NCBI GenBank assembly: GCA_016178595.1
Contig: JACOSY010000016.1
Coordinates: 1-38,150, forward strand
DNA: 38,150 bases
DNA from: Ignavibacteria bacterium
GTDB lineage: Bacteria > Bacteroidota > Ignavibacteria > UBA10030 > SZUA-254
Reading direction: 5' to 3'
A program made the position numbers and the translations under genes. This document shows, in pieces, positions 14,286 through 23,319 of this stretch. Each line of letters opens with the position of its first letter. Positions within the stretch are counted from its first letter, which is position 1. The notes under the pieces are model-generated. The model was not told the DNA's origin and did no database searches. It saw only the letters and a list, made by a program, of their open reading frames with translations.

Positions 14286-16382
14286 TTATTTCGTGATTCC
14301 CGATTGCGTCAGAATATACGCATAATCGAATGCAGCTTCTTTCAACCTCTCGTATCGTCCGGTGGAACCCATGTGGCCTTGTCCCATATTGACTTTCAGC
14401 AGGATCGTGTTGTTGTCCGTCTTCAGTGCACGCAGCCTTGCCACCCATTTCGTTCCTTCCCAATAATTGACGCGCGGATCGTTGAATCCGACCCTCACCA
14501 GGATGTTGGGGTAATTAATCGCTTTGACGTTCGTGTACGGATCGTACGACTTCATGTAGTCATAGTACATCTTCTGATGAGGATTCCCCCATTCGAGATA
14601 TTCCTGCTCGGTGTACATGAGTGTCGGGTCGAGCATCGTGTTCAGCGCATCCACAAACGGCACTGCAGCGATCACCGCCTTGAACAAATCGGGACGCATC
14701 GTCGTCACCGCGCCCATGAGCAGTCCGCCCGCACTGCCGCCGGAGATCGTAAGCCGATCCTTGCCCGTATACTCCTTATCGAGAAGATGTTCCGCGCACG
14801 CGATGAAATCGGTGAACGTATTTTTCTTGTGCAACAATTTTCCGTTATCGTACCATTCTCTCCCCATATCGCCGCCGCCGCGCACATGAGCGATCGCATA
14901 GATCACTCCGCGATCGAGGTAACTCAAGCGGGTCGAGCTGAATGTCGGCTGGCTTGATGAGCCATACGCGCCGTAACCGGTCAGGTGCAGCGGCGCAGTT
15001 CCATCCATCGGCACTCCTTTCTTATAGACGAGCGAAATCGGAATATCCGCCCCGTCCTCCGCCTTTGCGAAAATTCTTTCCGACCGGTACTGCGATGGAT
15101 CGTATCCTCCAAGGACTTCCTGCTGCTTGACGAGTTTTTGTTCCTTCGTGTCGAGATTGTAGTCGAAAATGGATGCGGGCCGCGTCAGCGACTGGTAGCT
15201 GTACCGAAAAATATTCGTAGCGAACACTCTGTTGACATTGGGGAACACCGTGTACACCGGCTCGGGAAATTCGATGTACTGAACGGCGTTCGTTCTCATG
15301 TCGGTCACGCGCACCTTTTGCAATCCTTTCTCCCGCTCATACACAATGGAATGGTTGGAGAAGAAATCCATTCCTTCGATCGTGACCTCTTTCCGATAGG
15401 GAATGACTTCCTCCCAATTCTTTTCACCTGGATCGGCAACAGGAGCGCGGGCGAGTCGGAACGTCTTCGCATTATTATTCGTGCGAATGTAGAAATAGTC
15501 TCCCCAGTGATCGACATCGTACTCATGTTCCGGTCGACGGGGAGCAATTATCCTGAACTCGGCCGCCGGCGTCGCCGCAGGAACATAACGCCACTCCGAG
15601 GAATTAAATGCACTCGAACCGAGCAGAATATATTTGTTGCTTCTCGTCCGATCGATTCCCACGGTGAACAAAGCGTCTTTCTCTTCATACACCAATTGAT
15701 CGTCGGTCGCTGTGGTTCCAACGGTATGGCGGTAGACACGATAGGGCCGCTTCGCCGAATCTTCCATCGTATAGAAAATCGTTTGATTATCAGCAGCCCA
15801 GGTAATACCTTGCGTGTTCTCGACTTGATCGCTCAGGATGGCGCCATCGATCAGGTTCTTGACGTGAAGGACATAGTTTTCGGAACCGCTGGTATCGATT
15901 GAATATGCAAGGAGATTTCCGTCCGTGCTGACGTCGATGTGCCAGAGACGATAGAAGCGCGAGCCCTTCGCCATTTCATTCTGATCGAAATAGATTTCCT
16001 CCGGAGCGTCGGCGCTTCCTTTCTTCCGGCAATAGATAGGATATTGCTTCCCTTTTTCGGTCCGGGTATAATAGTAATAACTTCCTTCAGGATATGGCGG
16101 ATCCTGATCCGTTTCCTTGATGCGACGAACCATCTCGTTGTAGAGAGTTTCCTGCAAGGCAACTGTCGGCTTCATCGCCGCATCCGTATAAGCGTTTTCC
16201 GCTTCGAGGTATTTCAACACCTCCGGGCTTTTTCGTTCACGCAGCCAGTAATAGTTGTCGACACGAATGTCCCCATGAAGGGTGTCGGCCTTCGGGATCA
16301 TTCTTGCAACCGGTGGAGATTGACCGAACAATTGAGATGTTGTAATAAGGAGGACGAAGAAAGCACTGATAATTGTTTTCAT
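14286..16382 (-). CDS. Secreted oligopeptidase B-like S9 peptidase
   Basis: A prolyl-oligopeptidase-family serine peptidase of 698 residues. A Sec signal peptide is clear at the N-terminus (MKTIISAFFVLLITTSQLFG, then Q), so it is exported, unlike the usually cytoplasmic E. coli oligopeptidase B. A seven-bladed beta-propeller fills residues ~80-430. The alpha/beta-hydrolase domain follows, with nucleophile motif GGSAGG, catalytic Asp in GFNDPRVNYWE, and His in GQGHMGS. GRYERL near the end is typical of oligopeptidase B. Expected to cut short peptides after basic residues. The spacer to recN upstream is a T-rich, 7-nt-periodic stretch. Confidence 0.93.
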   Translation of the reverse strand: MKTIISAFFVLLITTSQLFGQSPPVARMIPKADTLHGDIRVDNYYWLRERKSPEVLKYLEAENAYTDAAMKPTVALQETLYNEMVRRIKETDQDPPYPEGSYYYYTRTEKGKQYPIYCRKKGSADAPEEIYFDQNEMAKGSRFYRLWHIDVSTDGNLLAYSIDTSGSENYVLHVKNLIDGAILSDQVENTQGITWAADNQTIFYTMEDSAKRPYRVYRHTVGTTATDDQLVYEEKDALFTVGIDRTRSNKYILLGSSAFNSSEWRYVPAATPAAEFRIIAPRRPEHEYDVDHWGDYFYIRTNNNAKTFRLARAPVADPGEKNWEEVIPYRKEVTIEGMDFFSNHSIVYEREKGLQKVRVTDMRTNAVQYIEFPEPVYTVFPNVNRVFATNIFRYSYQSLTRPASIFDYNLDTKEQKLVKQQEVLGGYDPSQYRSERIFAKAEDGADIPISLVYKKGVPMDGTAPLHLTGYGAYGSSSQPTFSSTRLSYLDRGVIYAIAHVRGGGDMGREWYDNGKLLHKKNTFTDFIACAEHLLDKEYTGKDRLTISGGSAGGLLMGAVTTMRPDLFKAVIAAVPFVDALNTMLDPTLMYTEQEYLEWGNPHQKMYYDYMKSYDPYTNVKAINYPNILVRVGFNDPRVNYWEGTKWVARLRALKTDNNTILLKVNMGQGHMGSTGRYERLKEAAFDYAYILTQSGITK

Positions 16383-16412
16383 GTAGATCTCTCTCGTTGT
16401 ACGTGAAGCCTG

Positions 16413-16447
16413 TTTTTCTAATTTTTACTTTTTAATTTTTAAATTTG
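16413..16447. repeat. Heptad-periodic T-rich spacer
   Basis: Consecutive 7-mers TTTTTCT, AATTTTT, ACTTTTT, AATTTTT, AAATTTG fill the recN / oligopeptidase spacer. The 7-nt period recurs in other spacers of this window. Confidence 0.5.
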
Positions 16448-16455
16448 ACTTGTTC

Positions 16456-18162
16456 TTACTTTAGCCCCATCAGCTCCCGCGCGCTTTCGAGTCCCGTCTC
16501 CGTCACTTCGGCGCCGCTGATGAGACGTGCCACTTCCGTGATGCATTCATTTTCATCCAGCTTCCGCAGACTGGTGACGGCGCGCTTATCGGTTTCCATC
16601 TTCTCAACGACGAAATGAGTGTCTGCAAATCCTGCAATCTGCGGCAGGTGCGTAATCGCAATGACCTGATGGAACTGAGACAGCTTTTTCATGCTTCGAC
16701 CGACTGCCTGTGCAATACGACCGCTTACCCCAACATCGATCTCGTCAAAGATCAGAAGCGGCAGCCGGTCAGACTTCGCAAGAATCATTTTCAGCGACAG
16801 CATAATGCGGGAAATTTCTCCGCCGGATGCGACTTTCACGAGCGGCTTCACATCCTCACCGACGTTTGTTGAAACGTGGAACGCTACCTCGTCGATGCCC
16901 TTCGATGTTGTCTCGATCCATTCTTTGCCGAGCTTGACAAGCGCTGTCTCTTTGTTCAGAGCCGGCTTGTGGGTAATTCTCGTCTCGAATTGTGCGTTCA
17001 CGATTCCAAGTTCTGCCAGAGACTGCACGATCGACTTGTTGACCTTCTTTGCAACCTCCTGCCGCTTGGCTGATAGCCGCTGCGCAATATCGGAACACAC
17101 TCTCCGTTTCGCATCCAACTTTTTCCGAAGTGCTGCGATTTCTTCTTCGAAGTTGTTTGCCAGTTCAAGCTCGCGGCCAATTTTCTCGCGCAGCTCGATC
17201 ACTGCGGTGAGCGTGCCGCCATATTTTTTCTTCAAGAGCGTCAGGTGACCGAGACGATTGCGGATTTCTTCCAGCCGTTCGGGATTGAACTCGATCCGTG
17301 AACTGTACTGCTGGATGAATTTCGCAAGCTCATCAACGATGGCCGTCGCAGAAGCAGCTTCGGCCTTCGCCTCATCGAAGGCTTTGTCGATGGCAGCAAG
17401 CGCTTCAAGCTCGTTACGAGTGAGGACTAACCGATCATGAACGGCGTTCTCGCCTTCATATAACGATTGGTAGAGTCGCTCGGTAGCACTGAAGAGCTTC
17501 TCCGCATTCTCAAGGATCCTGAGCTCGTTTTCAAGTTCGTCTTCCTCGCCGGCACGCGGGCTGAGCGCATCAATTTCCTTCACCTGAAATTCATAGAGCG
17601 TTCGCCGCTCCATTAACTGTTGTTCGCGCGATTTCAGATCGTTCAATTCCTTGATAATCGCGTGCGCATCGCGGTACGCAATACCGAATTCCTCGACAAG
17701 CCCTTCAAGCCCTCCGAAGTCATCAAGAAGATCCACGTGCGTTTCCGAGCGAAGAAGCGATTGGTGCTCATGCTGACCGTGCAGATCGACAAGCAAGTCG
17801 CCAACCTGCTTCAAGAGGGCCGTCGTTGCCGGTGTATCGTTGATGAATGACCGACTCTGACCCTTGGCGGCGACCTCTCTCCGAACGATCAGGTCATCAT
17901 GAAACTCGATTTCATTTTCTTCCAACAACTGCTTGAGACGCTTACCGCCTGCGACTGTAAGGACGCCTTCCACGATCGCCTTCTCGGCACCTTTACGAAC
18001 GGCGTCCGTATCGGCGCGCTCGCCGAGGATAAGGCTCAGGGCGTCGATGATGATCGACTTCCCTGCGCCCGTCTCACCGGTAATGACATTCAGGCCTCGT
18101 TCGAACTCAACGGTGAGTTCTTCGATGAGTGCGTAGTTCTTGATGGAGAGGGATTTGAGCAT
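16456..18162 (-). CDS. recN: DNA repair ATPase RecN
   Basis: An SMC-like ATPase for double-strand break repair, 568 residues, normal length. Walker A GETGAGKS lies near residue 30 after the typical MLKSLSIKNYALIEELTVEF opening. The HGQHEHQSLL motif is conserved. Residues ~160-390 are a long coiled coil (Glu/Lys/Leu-rich). The ABC signature reads ASGGEISRIMLSLK rather than LSGGE, followed by Walker B LLIFDEIDVGVSG and the switch ITHLPQIAGFAD. It is 1 nt from the MqnA-like stop and so is in the same transcript as the trmD/rplS cluster. Confidence 0.97.
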   Translation of the reverse strand: MLKSLSIKNYALIEELTVEFERGLNVITGETGAGKSIIIDALSLILGERADTDAVRKGAEKAIVEGVLTVAGGKRLKQLLEENEIEFHDDLIVRREVAAKGQSRSFINDTPATTALLKQVGDLLVDLHGQHEHQSLLRSETHVDLLDDFGGLEGLVEEFGIAYRDAHAIIKELNDLKSREQQLMERRTLYEFQVKEIDALSPRAGEEDELENELRILENAEKLFSATERLYQSLYEGENAVHDRLVLTRNELEALAAIDKAFDEAKAEAASATAIVDELAKFIQQYSSRIEFNPERLEEIRNRLGHLTLLKKKYGGTLTAVIELREKIGRELELANNFEEEIAALRKKLDAKRRVCSDIAQRLSAKRQEVAKKVNKSIVQSLAELGIVNAQFETRITHKPALNKETALVKLGKEWIETTSKGIDEVAFHVSTNVGEDVKPLVKVASGGEISRIMLSLKMILAKSDRLPLLIFDEIDVGVSGRIAQAVGRSMKKLSQFHQVIAITHLPQIAGFADTHFVVEKMETDKRAVTSLRKLDENECITEVARLISGAEVTETGLESARELMGLK

Positions 18163-18163
18163 C

Positions 18164-18961
18164 TTAGTTCAACGCTTCCGCGGTATGATCCTTAGCATGA
18201 TCCGTGAGCGAAAGGTATCGGATATCCGGAACATCCGGTAAAATTCCATGGTAATATGCCATCCGTAAAAATTCAAGGAGACCTTCCTGAGCATGGTCAT
18301 CCATATCATACTGAAATTGATTCAGGTAGTCAACTTCGTTCGACACCTGATCGAGATTTGCTTTTCCAAGCCGTGCGCTGTCGATAATCGCGGTAAGCTC
18401 GAAGGGCGAGAGAGCGGTCTCACGGGTTACCCAGATTCCATGAACGAACGGGAGCTCGGTCATGTCGTCCCACTCTTCCACGAGGTCCAGCTTGTGTGGA
18501 TCGTTGCGTCGAGCACGTACCTCATCGCCAACGCAGAGAACTGCATCCGCTTTTTCCAATCCTTGATCGATTGTTCCCGCGAATGGAACGATTGTCGGGA
18601 CCGATCCGTACTTTTCCACAAACACGAGGTGTGCAAGAACAATCTCGGATGTGGAGGCTGGATTGACGGCGAGCGACCGTAGAGTGCGAAGGCTCTCTTT
18701 GAAAATCACGTATGCAGTTTCGCTGTCGCCTTGCGAAGCAACCCCGACACGCGGGATGATCGAATACATGGCGTAGTCTCTTGCGTAGTCGATCGGAGAC
18801 AAAAAAGCCGCGTCGAGGTGTCTCTCGCGCAGCTTCAATGCAAGATGAGCAGGCAATTCCTGAATAAGCTCAAACGGATCCGACGGACCCTCCCGTTCCT
18901 TCAACCCATAGAATAGCGGCTGGGCAAAGAGGTACGGAACGATCCCAAGTCGTTTCGTCAT
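18164..18961 (-). CDS. MqnA-like menaquinone biosynthesis protein (chorismate dehydratase family)
   Basis: A two-lobed periplasmic-binding-protein-like enzyme of the MqnA/MqnD family, without signal peptide. MqnA dehydrates chorismate to 3-enolpyruvyl-benzoate in the futalosine route to menaquinone. Family marks are LGIVPYLFAQPLFYGL, DAAFLSPIDYARDY, SLAVNPASTSEIVLAHLV and ADAVLCVGDEV. The first motif has Phe where the usual PYLN has Asn, so activity should be tested. The ATG at 18961 (265 residues) is chosen over a TTG 9 nt upstream. It lies 11 nt after rplS and 1 nt before recN. No other mqn gene is present. Confidence 0.75.
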   Translation of the reverse strand: MTKRLGIVPYLFAQPLFYGLKEREGPSDPFELIQELPAHLALKLRERHLDAAFLSPIDYARDYAMYSIIPRVGVASQGDSETAYVIFKESLRTLRSLAVNPASTSEIVLAHLVFVEKYGSVPTIVPFAGTIDQGLEKADAVLCVGDEVRARRNDPHKLDLVEEWDDMTELPFVHGIWVTRETALSPFELTAIIDSARLGKANLDQVSNEVDYLNQFQYDMDDHAQEGLLEFLRMAYYHGILPDVPDIRYLSLTDHAKDHTAEALN

Positions 18962-18972
18962 GGACGGCAAGC

Positions 18973-19314
18973 TCAGACAGACGTCTTTTGGCGAATCTGC
19001 TTCGAGGCAAGATCACGCACGTAATAGAGCTTTGCACGGCGGACGCGGCCTTCTTTCGTCACCTCGATTTTTGCAAGGCGTGGCGAGTGAAGCGGGAAAA
19101 TGCGTTCGACACCGACACCGTTGGAAATTTTCCGCACGGTAAACGTCTCGGTCAGTCCGCTGCCGCGACGCCCGATCACGACGCCCTGGAACTGTTGAAT
19201 GCGCTCTTTGTCACCTTCAATAACGCGGACATGCACGTTGATGGTATCGCCCGGCTTGAAGCTCGGTATTCCGCTCTTCATTTGTGTCGCTTCGACGAGC
19301 TTTAACTTTTCCAT
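18973..19314 (-). CDS. rplS: 50S ribosomal protein L19
   Basis: 113 residues, normal length. Conserved blocks [24 protein letters not shown] (read in two parts), [33 protein letters not shown] and [11 protein letters not shown] are all present. L19 lies at the 30S-50S interface. It follows trmD by 21 nt in the usual rpsP-rimM-trmD-rplS order. Confidence 0.98.
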   Translation of the reverse strand: MEKLKLVEATQMKSGIPSFKPGDTINVHVRVIEGDKERIQQFQGVVIGRRGSGLTETFTVRKISNGVGVERIFPLHSPRLAKIEVTKEGRVRRAKLYYVRDLASKQIRQKTSV

Positions 19315-19335
19315 GATGAGATCTCCTTGATAAAA

Positions 19336-20025
19336 TTATTGTAATAAATCTTTTCGACGCTGTTTCGTTCGTTCCAGTCGCTGATCCTGACGCCATTGCT
19401 CAACCAACTTGTGGTCACCGGACAATAATACATCCGGGACTTTCATTCCGCGAAACTCAGGTGGGCGCGTATAGCTCGGCGCATCCAACAAATACTCTTG
19501 AAAGGAGTCGGTGAGCATCGACTCGCCATCGCCCAGAACGCCCGGTATCAATCGCACAACGGCATCGGTGACAATAAGCGCTGCGAGCTCGCCGCCGGTG
19601 AGCACATAGTCTCCCACCGAAATTTCTTTGGAAACCAGCGCCGTCCGTATTCTTTCATCAATTCCCTTGTAATGCCCGCAAATAAGAATCAAATTTTTCT
19701 TCAGCGAGAGTGCATTCGCCGTCTTTTGTTTGAACTGTTCTCCATCGGCGCTCAGGTAGATGATCTCGTCATAGTTGCGTTTCGTCTTGAGATCGTCGAT
19801 ACATTCAAAAATCGGTTCCGGTTTGAGGACCATCCCTGCCCCACCGCCGTAGGGCGTATCATCGATGGTCTTATGCTTGTCGCGTGTATAGTTCCGGAGA
19901 TCGTGAACTTTAATCTGAACAAGTTTTTTTTTCTTAGCCTGACGGATGATGCTCTCGTTCAACGGACTCGTGAGGAGTTTGGGAAATCCGGTGACGATGT
20001 CAATCCTCAGGCCGTAGTTACTCAT
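19336..20025 (-). CDS. trmD: tRNA (guanine-37-N1)-methyltransferase TrmD
   Basis: A SPOUT methyltransferase modifying G37 of tRNAs to prevent frameshifting. 229 residues from the ATG at 20025, which matches family length; a longer frame from 20187 runs through rimM and is rejected. Motifs seen: IDIVTGFP at the N-terminus, DDTPYGGGAGMVLKPEPIF, ILICGHYKGIDERI and the AdoMet-knot segment SVGDYVLTGGELAALIVTDA. The start overlaps the rimM 3' end by 8 nt, suggesting translational coupling. Confidence 0.97.
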   Translation of the reverse strand: MSNYGLRIDIVTGFPKLLTSPLNESIIRQAKKKKLVQIKVHDLRNYTRDKHKTIDDTPYGGGAGMVLKPEPIFECIDDLKTKRNYDEIIYLSADGEQFKQKTANALSLKKNLILICGHYKGIDERIRTALVSKEISVGDYVLTGGELAALIVTDAVVRLIPGVLGDGESMLTDSFQEYLLDAPSYTRPPEFRGMKVPDVLLSGDHKLVEQWRQDQRLERTKQRRKDLLQ

Positions 20026-20527
20026 CAAATAAACCTTCGATAGGACGAATCGTGACCCGTTTCGCCGCAATATCCACCGCTGCAATGAACTCTTTGACCA
20101 CCGGAACCATGTATTCTTTTTCTCCCCTTCGAACGACCCATACGTCCTGCCCGGGGAGTTTGCAGACATCTGAAACGGTACCGACAACCTCGCCTTCGGG
20201 TGTCACCACTTCCGCGCCGATGATGTCATCGACGAAGTACCTTCCGTCGGGCGGCGGCTTAAGGTCTTCTTTCCGAACGAAAACGAATGCACCAACAAGC
20301 GATTCTGCTGCAGTTCGTGTATCGACCGCTTGAACCTTCAGCATGATACCTCTGTTCTTCTCCAGCACTTCGTCAACGTGGTAGGCAGTCGCTGTCTCGA
20401 CCGACGTGCCGACAAAGACATCCTCTAACGACTCGAGCCGTTCAACTGAGTGCGTTGACGGCTTCAACTTCAGGTAGCCATCAATGCCAAAGCAGCCGAT
20501 GATCTTGCCTACTGCATACAACTCCAC
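20018..20527 (-). CDS. rimM: 16S rRNA processing protein RimM
   Basis: 169 residues with the RimM N-terminal barrel (YAVGKIIGCFGIDGYLKLKP) and PRC-barrel C-terminal domain (GRYFVDDIIGAEVVTPEGEV, then LPGQDVWVVRRGEKEYMVPV). It helps mature the 30S head by binding S19. Overlaps trmD by 8 nt and follows khpA by 51 nt. Confidence 0.96.
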   Translation of the reverse strand: MELYAVGKIIGCFGIDGYLKLKPSTHSVERLESLEDVFVGTSVETATAYHVDEVLEKNRGIMLKVQAVDTRTAAESLVGAFVFVRKEDLKPPPDGRYFVDDIIGAEVVTPEGEVVGTVSDVCKLPGQDVWVVRRGEKEYMVPVVKEFIAAVDIAAKRVTIRPIEGLFDE

Positions 20528-20578
20528 GTCGCATCACCTTTTCCCATCTCGAACGAATGAAGAGGAACATCCCTCGTT

Positions 20579-20809
20579 CTAATCACAGACTTCCAACAAT
20601 ACCCTCTTGCCGTTCTTCCTGCCAACGGCTGCAACGAGCGTCCGAAGCGCGAATGCTGTTCTCCCCTTCTTTCCGATCACCTTACCAATGTCCTGCTGTG
20701 CGACTTTCAACTTCAGGAGAATCTGATCGTTGTCACTCTCCTCCTGAACAACGACGTCGTCCGGCTGGTCGACAAGCTGCCGTGCAATATATTCGACGAA
20801 TTCTTTCAT
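20579..20809 (-). CDS. khpA: KH-domain RNA-binding protein KhpA
   Basis: 76 residues forming a single type II KH domain with the GKVIGKKGRTA (GxxG) loop near residues 42-52. KhpA proteins bind RNA, often with KhpB, and affect cell division and translation in Gram-positives. Its place between rpsP and rimM is the conserved one. Confidence 0.94.
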   Translation of the reverse strand: MKEFVEYIARQLVDQPDDVVVQEESDNDQILLKLKVAQQDIGKVIGKKGRTAFALRTLVAAVGRKNGKRVLLEVCD

Positions 20810-20973
20810 ACAACCTCCAATCGAACATGTATACCGTCGAATCTTTGCGAGTAGACAGTGTGTGAGCGCTCGCGTCCAAAAGATTCCTCCTTCCGTCGGG
20901 TGCGGAACGGTAAACTACGAGTTGATAGTTACCTGTGAGAAATTAGTGAACGTACTACCTGCTACAATCCCCC

Positions 20974-21444
20974 TTAGGAGACCGTCGGTGCCGCTGCAGG
21001 TTCTACTGCAGGTTCTGCAGTAGAAGCGGGCGCTGTGCCCGCAATGGCCGGCGCTTCTGCGGCGGCATTCTTCTTGCGCGTCGCTTTCCGTCGGGCCTTT
21101 CGCTCTGCTTCACGCCGCGATTTCTCCGGTTGCAGCAACTGCCACTTCTCGAACTCTGCCGCAATGGTGGCTTCGTCGGCACCTTTCTTCATCAAACCCC
21201 ATTTCAGCCAGAGCCCTTTCCGTTGCAGAAGGCTCCGCGTCGTATCGGTCGGTTGCGCACCGCGCTTCAGCCACCCGAATAGCCGGTCTTCTTTCACGTT
21301 GATGACCATCGGGTTTACAAGCGGGTTATACTGACCGATCGCTTCGATGAATTTTCCGTTGCGCCAGGCTCGTGAATCGGCGACGACGATCTTGTAGACC
21401 GGCTGCTTCTTCTTCCCAGCGCGTCGCAATCGTATTTTGACCAC
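20974..21444 (-). CDS. rpsP: 30S ribosomal protein S16 with an Ala/Pro-rich tail
   Basis: The first ~80 residues are standard S16: MVKIRLRRAGKKKQPVYKIV, DSRAWRNGKFIEAIGQYNP, GAQPTDTTRSLLQRKGLW. The 156-residue product is much longer than the ~80-90 residues typical of E. coli S16. The extra part is a basic helix (RREAERKARRKATRKK) followed by ~30 residues of Ala, Pro, Glu and Thr. Such tails occur in several Bacteroidota-type S16 proteins; they are likely disordered and exposed on the ribosome surface. Confidence 0.97.
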   Translation of the reverse strand: MVKIRLRRAGKKKQPVYKIVVADSRAWRNGKFIEAIGQYNPLVNPMVINVKEDRLFGWLKRGAQPTDTTRSLLQRKGLWLKWGLMKKGADEATIAAEFEKWQLLQPEKSRREAERKARRKATRKKNAAAEAPAIAGTAPASTAEPAVEPAAAPTVS

Positions 21445-21499
21445 TGTGTAGTACTCCTCTTGATGTAATTGTAGGTGATTGAATCAAAAACTTCGCGCG

Positions 21500-22825
21500 T
21501 TACCCGGGCAATTGCATTCCTCGCAGCATGCCCGGAATCTTTCCTTTCGAGAAGGTCTTCATCATCTTCTGCATCTCGATAAATTGCTTGAGAACTTTGT
21601 TGACTTCCTGCACCGACGTACCGCTTCCGTACGCGATACGCCGGCGACGGTTGCCATTGATTATGTTCGGCTTCAGACGCTCTTCGCTTGTCATCGATTG
21701 GATGATCGCTTCGACACGGACAAGCGCCTTATCGTCAACTGCGGCATTCATTGGAAGCCGGTTGAGCCCGGGGATCATGCTCATAACTTGCTGAAGCGAT
21801 CCCATCTTCTTGATTTCGCGAAGCTGATCAAGAAAATCTTCGAATGTAAATTGCGACTTGCGAAGCTTCTCCTCGAGTTTCCGCGCTTTCGTCTCGTCGA
21901 ATTGTGTCTGCGCCTTCTCGACGAACGTGACAATGTCACCCATCCCGAGGATGCGCGACGCCATGCGGTCGGGATGAAAGACTTCAAGCGCATCGAGCTT
22001 CTCGCCCACACCGACGAACTTGATCGGCTTGTTGACGACTGCCCGGATGGACAGCGCAGCGCCGCCGCGCGTATCGCCGTCGAGTTTTGTAAGGACAACA
22101 CCGTCGAAATTCAACCGGTCATGAAATGCCTTCGCCGTATTGACGGCATCCTGGCCCGTCATCGAATCGACGACGAAGAGAATCTCATGTGGATGGACCT
22201 TTGCCTTCATCGTTTCTATTTCGCGCATCATCTCTTCGTCGACGTGCAATCGACCTGCCGTATCGATGATGATGACGTCGCGTGCCGCCTTGCGTGCTTG
22301 TTCGATCGCACCTTCGGCAATCGCAATTGCACCGCTGCCGCGCTCAGCAACCACCGGGATTTGGATTTGTTTCCCCAGCATCTCCAATTGATCGATAGCT
22401 GCCGGACGGTACACATCGGCTGCAACAAGGATGGGAAAGCGCCCCTTCCCCTTGAGGTGATTCGCTAATTTCGCGCAGAATGTTGTCTTGCCGGAACCCT
22501 GCAGACCGGCAACCATAATAACCGTCGGAGGCATTGGCGAGATGTTGATCGCCACGCTCGACGATCCCATCAGCTTCACCAGTTCATCGTAGATGATCTT
22601 GACGATCAGTTGACCGGGCGTGATGCTGTGCAATACTTCCTGCCCAACTGCCCTCTTCTGCACATCGTCGATGAACTGCTTGGCAACTTTGTAGTTGACG
22701 TCGGCATCGAGCAAGACGCGCCGCACTTCACGGAGGGATTCGGAGATATTTGCTTCCGAAATCTTTCCTTGACCACGAAGTCGTTTGAAAACAACTTCTA
22801 ATTTTTGACTTAAATCTTCAAACAT
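21500..22825 (-). CDS. ffh: Signal recognition particle protein Ffh
   Basis: The SRP54 GTPase that targets nascent membrane proteins with 4.5S RNA. 441 residues. NG domain: GLQGSGKTTFCAKLA (G1), DTAGRLHVDEE (G3), TKLDGDTRGG (G4) and the closing GMGD motif. The methionine-rich M domain carries the RNA-binding helix-turn-helix (SMTSEERLKPNIINGNRRRRIAYGSGTSV, cited in parts) and ends GKIPGMLRGMQLPG. It heads the rpsP-khpA-rimM-trmD-rplS group. No SRP RNA gene is visible nearby. Confidence 0.98.
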   Translation of the reverse strand: MFEDLSQKLEVVFKRLRGQGKISEANISESLREVRRVLLDADVNYKVAKQFIDDVQKRAVGQEVLHSITPGQLIVKIIYDELVKLMGSSSVAINISPMPPTVIMVAGLQGSGKTTFCAKLANHLKGKGRFPILVAADVYRPAAIDQLEMLGKQIQIPVVAERGSGAIAIAEGAIEQARKAARDVIIIDTAGRLHVDEEMMREIETMKAKVHPHEILFVVDSMTGQDAVNTAKAFHDRLNFDGVVLTKLDGDTRGGAALSIRAVVNKPIKFVGVGEKLDALEVFHPDRMASRILGMGDIVTFVEKAQTQFDETKARKLEEKLRKSQFTFEDFLDQLREIKKMGSLQQVMSMIPGLNRLPMNAAVDDKALVRVEAIIQSMTSEERLKPNIINGNRRRRIAYGSGTSVQEVNKVLKQFIEMQKMMKTFSKGKIPGMLRGMQLPG

Positions 22826-22861
22826 TGGAGATAGACGATGAGACGAATTTCTGCTCAGAAA

Positions 22862-22892
22862 GATAAAAAATGCCAGGTTTCGAGCCCCGGCA
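22862..22892 (-). terminator. Intrinsic terminator on the - strand, upstream of ffh
   Basis: Read on the - strand, TGCCGGG pairs with CCTGGCA (one G-T wobble) around an 8-nt loop, followed by TTTTTTATC. It would stop transcripts from the subtilase gene before ffh, although it lies ~430 bp beyond that gene's stop, past four repeat elements. Confidence 0.65.
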
Positions 22893-22964
22893 AATACTCA
22901 AAGCGGTTTCAATCTACGGAAAAAAATGCAGGATTGCAAGGGAAAATTGATGGCGGAACTTCCC

Positions 22965-23058
22965 GGTAGAGTCCGGTTCGCAACCGGACTTTTCTCGAAT
23001 GTCCGATCTGTCTACGACTCTACCGAGTCGAAGACTCGTAGAGAGGATCGGACTCTAC
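22965..23058. repeat. Palindromic element A
   Basis: 94 bp bounded by perfect 10-bp inverted repeats GTAGAGTCCG / CGGACTCTAC. Inside is a hairpin at 22970-22988 (GTCCGGTT, loop CGC, AACCGGAC). A longer, interrupted hairpin over the second half is closed by GTCCGATC/GATCGGAC, with TCTACGA/TCGTAGA nested inside it. No coding capacity and no clear target-site duplication. Confidence 0.7.
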
Positions 23059-23070
23059 ACGAGGCGTTCG

Positions 23071-23137
23071 AGTAGTAGACGGCAACCTGCCGTCGTGCTT
23101 AGTTGATACGTTTGCCGACTGGTAGTCGGCTACTACT
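23071..23137. repeat. Palindromic element B
   Basis: 67 bp bounded by AGTAGTA / TACTACT with two internal hairpins, GACGGCA-ACC-TGCCGTC and GCCGACT-GGT-AGTCGGC. Same architecture as element A but unrelated sequence. Confidence 0.7.
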
Positions 23138-23154
23138 GCTGCCCTTTCAACAGA

Positions 23155-23213
23155 ATTCGCAGCGGATAAAAGGATTAAGCAAATATCCCTTCATCCATTA
23201 ATCTGTTGTGAAT
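23155..23213. repeat. Short inverted-repeat element, copy 2
   Basis: 59 bp, in the opposite orientation to the copy at 9405-9465. Ends ATTCGCAGCGGAT / ATCTGTTGTGAAT differ only by G-T-compatible changes. The reverse complement shares the AGATTAATGGATGA-type and AATCCTTTTAT-type words with copy 1. Confidence 0.65.
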
Positions 23214-23245
23214 CCTGCTTCAGCAACACCATCTTCCTCCGTACG

Positions 23246-23310
23246 GTCGGGAGTTGAACTCCCTCCCAGCATGGAATGATGGTTGGCTGGGAGGTAGCTG
23301 TGCTACCGAC
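23246..23310. repeat. Palindromic element C
   Basis: 65 bp with short ends GTCGG / CCGAC and three hairpins: GGGAGTT/AACTCCC, CCTCCCAGC/GCTGGGAGG and GGTAGC/GCTACC. It ends 9 bp before the subtilase stop codon region. Confidence 0.6.
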
Positions 23311-23319
23311 ATCGTGCGG

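Noticed and set aside
14985-15902. Long + strand frame antisense to the oligopeptidase gene
   Set aside because: Shadow of the strongly supported S9 peptidase gene; no recognisable domain.
21479-22468. Long + strand frame antisense to ffh
   Set aside because: It mirrors ffh codons, has no family character and no ribosome binding site; a shadow of the real gene.
22965-23310. Possible CRISPR array
   Set aside because: The repeats differ from each other, are themselves palindromic and have no regular unique spacers or cas genes.
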